This document shows, piece by piece, positions 6,218 through 7,890 of a DNA stretch of 7,890 nucleotides. The first letter of the stretch is position 1, and every line of letters starts with the position of its first letter. The DNA is taken from the NCBI GenBank assembly GCA_019090365.1, contig JAHRWC010000419.1, forward strand, positions 1 through 7,890, written 5' to 3'. A program made the position numbers and the translations under genes. This DNA comes from Flavobacteriaceae bacterium (GTDB taxonomy: Bacteria; Bacteroidota; Bacteroidia; Flavobacteriales; Flavobacteriaceae). Below the pieces are notes generated by a model. It was given only the letters and a program-made list of their open reading frames with translations. It did no database searches and was not told where the DNA came from.

Positions 6218-7633
6218 TCCTAAAAATGTAATTGCTCCATTCAATATTAAAATAAAGAATCCAAAGTCGAAATTTAAATAAGTACTGCAATAATAACTTA
6301 TCGCATATCCAATAAAAGGAGTTAAAATAGCTACGATAGGTACCCAAAAATCTTTCACATTTATTTTTGTAAATAATCCAAAAGCATAGAGTCCCAATAA
6401 AGGACCATAAGTATAACCTGCAAAAGTGAATAACTTAGCTATTACGGTTGCATCAGCAATTACGTATTTAAAAATAATGATGACTGCGATTAATACGAAT
6501 GAAATAAGAATATGAATTCTTTTTCTAATACGAACCTGTTTTTTTTCATCGTACTTTTTTTCAATATCTAAAATATCAATACTAAAAGAAGTTGTTAATG
6601 AAGTTAATGCGCTGTCTGCACTCGAATAAGCTGCTGCAATTAATCCTAATAAGAAGAAAACTGCAATGCCAATTCCTAACCCTGATTGTGTAGCAATTGT
6701 AGAAAACAATTGATCTTTATGTGCATCAACACCATTCTTTTGAGCATACATTGTTAAAAGTAAGCCTAACGTTAAAAAAACAAGATTAACAAAGGTTAAA
6801 ACGATAGTAAACCAGAACATGTTTTTTTGAGCATCTTTCAAATTGCGGCAGGTAAGGTTTTTTTGCATCATATCTTGATCTAAACCTGTCATTACAATGG
6901 CAATAAAAGCACCGCTTAAAAATTGTTTAGGGAAATAAGTTCCAGCTCTCCAATCTTCAAAAAAGAACATTTTTGAGAGATCACTATCAGAAACCAAACT
7001 AAAAATTTCACTACCTGAAATTCCTAAATCTGTCGATACGTAGTAGATAGCAACTCCTACAGCTATTAACATGAATAGTGTTTGTAAGGTATCTGTCCAT
7101 ACAATAGTTTTAATCCCACTTTTAAAGGTATAGAGCCAAATAAGTAAGATAGTAATTGAAACTGTTACCCAAAAAGGAATACCCATTTCATCAAATACAA
7201 GACTTTGCAGTACAACTGCAACTAAGTACAGTCTGAAACTAGCTCCAATAATTCTTGATAATAAAAAGAATGAAGCACCAGTTTTATATGAGAAAGTGCC
7301 AAAGCGACCTTCAAGGTATGTATATATTGAGGTTAAATTTAATCTATAGTATAAGGGAAGTAGTACTAAACCAATGACAGCATACCCTACAATATAACCT
7401 AACACTACTTGAAAATAACTGAATTGAGAAGCTTCAACCCATCCTGGTACCGAAATAAAAGTAACTCCACTTAAGGAAGCTCCAATCATTCCAAATGCTA
7501 CTAAATACCAAGGCGACTCTTTTCCGGCTTTAAAAAAATCTGAATTACTTCCTCCTTTATTTGTTAAAAAAGAGATGAATAATAAGATGCCAAAATAACC
7601 AGCAATCAATAAAAGAATATGGTAGGGTTTCAT
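6188..7633 (-). CDS. Sodium:solute symporter (SSS/SLC5 family)
   Basis: A 481-aa inner-membrane protein with about 13 hydrophobic segments (approximately 5-23, 42-62, 74-96, 122-146, 152-171, 180-200, 236-252, 273-296, 319-345, 373-391, 394-421, 428-449, 455-476), as expected for the LeuT-fold SSS family. Family landmarks: GASLSGVTFISVPGW (51-65) in the broken first core helix, KSGIKTIVWTDTLQ (171-184), GLDQDMMQKNLTCRN (250-264), and AAYSSADSALTS (334-345), whose Ser337/Ser338 align with the Na2-site serines known from vSGLT. The protein should import a solute using the sodium gradient. The substrate (sugar, amino acid, carboxylate or other) cannot be read from the sequence, and no neighbouring catabolic gene suggests one. 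The gene overlaps the convergent CoA-binding gene by 30 bp and is divergent from the gene starting at 7851. The ATG at 7633 has no Shine-Dalgarno sequence, and I found no convincing promoter upstream of it. Confidence 0.92.
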   Translation of the reverse strand: MKPYHILLLIAGYFGILLFISFLTNKGGSNSDFFKAGKESPWYLVAFGMIGASLSGVTFISVPGWVEASQFSYFQVVLGYIVGYAVIGLVLLPLYYRLNLTSIYTYLEGRFGTFSYKTGASFFLLSRIIGASFRLYLVAVVLQSLVFDEMGIPFWVTVSITILLIWLYTFKSGIKTIVWTDTLQTLFMLIAVGVAIYYVSTDLGISGSEIFSLVSDSDLSKMFFFEDWRAGTYFPKQFLSGAFIAIVMTGLDQDMMQKNLTCRNLKDAQKNMFWFTIVLTFVNLVFLTLGLLLTMYAQKNGVDAHKDQLFSTIATQSGLGIGIAVFFLLGLIAAAYSSADSALTSLTTSFSIDILDIEKKYDEKKQVRIRKRIHILISFVLIAVIIIFKYVIADATVIAKLFTFAGYTYGPLLGLYAFGLFTKINVKDFWVPIVAILTPFIGYAISYYCSTYLNFDFGFFILILNGAITFLGLVLIRAKQH

Positions 7634-7679
7634 TGAGTTAAAATGTTTTTATAATGGGTTTAAAAATACAAATAATGTA

Positions 7680-7710
7680 TATGAAGTTTATTTAAAATTT
7701 CATATCTTTG
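7680..7710 (+). promoter_or_regulatory. Bacteroidota-type promoter for the gene at 7851
   Basis: TATCTTTG at 7703-7710 is an exact match to the -7 consensus TAnnTTTG. TATG at 7680-7683 is one mismatch from the -33 TTTG and lies exactly 19 nt upstream, the canonical spacing. Transcription would start near 7716 and leave a leader of about 135 nt before the ATG at 7851. It lies within the region divergent from the symporter gene. Confidence 0.65.
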
Positions 7711-7715
7711 GAATA

Positions 7716-7850
7716 GCTTGAAAATCAGATCGTTGCAAATTGTTATGTGATTATTCTTTCAATTGTTCGTTTTAACAATAAATTAACTCATCATATTTTA
7801 TATTTATTTGTAATTTGAGACTGGTAATAATTAACTAAAAAAAAATACTA
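7716..7850 (+). other. Long 5' leader of the gene at 7851
   Basis: If the promoter at 7680-7710 is used, about 135 nt of untranslated leader precede the ATG. AACAAT (7774-7779) can pair either with ATTGTT at 7762-7767 (6-nt loop) or with the earlier ATTGTT at 7739-7744, giving two mutually exclusive hairpins. No T-run terminator and no Shine-Dalgarno sequence follow; the last bases before the ATG are A-rich. The short AT-rich stems are weak evidence for regulation. Confidence 0.3.
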
Positions 7851-7890
7851 ATGAAAACAAAATTCCTATTTATTATAGCTTTAATTATAG
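7851..7890 (+). CDS. Start of a secreted or membrane protein gene, cut by window edge
   Basis: An ATG at 7851 opens a frame reading MKTKFLFIIALII up to the right edge. Two lysines followed by an unbroken hydrophobic run are the start of a Sec or lipoprotein signal peptide, so the product should be exported. Only 13 codons are visible, so neither the cleavage type nor the function can be judged. Support for a real gene comes from the A-rich leader TTAACTAAAAAAAAATACTA typical of this organism and the good promoter upstream at 7680-7710. Confidence 0.65.
   Translation, partial: MKTKFLFIIALII

Noticed and set aside
6150..6347. 65-codon minus-strand open frame across the convergent overlap
   Set aside because: It lies in another frame of the symporter gene and partly antisense to the CoA-binding gene, with no motifs; the two established genes explain the region.
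1..7890. CRISPR array, insertion sequence, tRNA/rRNA, toxin-antitoxin or defence system
   Set aside because: No spaced direct repeats, transposase motifs, cloverleaf or rRNA sequence, or defence-family proteins were seen. The protein genes belong to common families.

Overview
The window looks like chromosomal DNA of a Bacteroidota species, most probably family Flavobacteriaceae. It is AT-rich and its start codons follow A-rich leaders without Shine-Dalgarno sequences. Several promoters match the Bacteroidota -7 element TAnnTTTG. The gene content also fits: a CarboxypepD-reg/plug/OMP_b-brl_3 outer-membrane protein, a lipoprotein whose mature end is CSSDD, and an HtpG N-terminus in the form seen in this phylum.

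Left part (1-1426). The first codons of htpG run off the left edge on the minus strand. A 184-bp divergent region separates htpG from a rightward ketoacyl-ACP synthase III (244-1251) and holds a perfect 16-bp palindrome. A strong bidirectional terminator (1370-1413) closes this gene against the convergent gene to its right.

Middle part (1427-5857). Two minus-strand genes follow, each apparently its own transcription unit: a 482-aa lipoprotein with a lipocalin-like N-terminal region and a kelch-type propeller (1427-2875), and an 813-aa TonB-receptor-like outer-membrane beta-barrel protein (3108-5549). The terminator between them is an inverted near-copy of the one at 1370-1413, so the lipoprotein gene is bracketed by inverted hairpins. 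Upstream of the barrel gene is a 308-bp gap. Its minus strand can form an 8-bp closing stem followed one base later by a strong terminator hairpin, so it is a candidate small RNA or leader attenuator.

Right part (5858-7890). A small CoA-binding Rossmann protein (5858-6217, plus) and a 13-helix sodium:solute symporter (6188-7633, minus) converge and overlap tail to tail by 30 bp, sharing codon boundaries. Divergent from the symporter, a well-formed Bacteroidota promoter (7680-7710) drives a long leader into a gene cut by the right edge, of which only a signal-peptide-like start (7851 onward) is visible.

The genes do not form one pathway. They are mostly single-gene units with housekeeping, envelope and transport roles. 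I see no mobile element, CRISPR array, tRNA, rRNA or defence system. The most interesting material is noncoding: the candidate RNA at 5663-5751, the palindrome at 158-173, and the paired inverted terminators.
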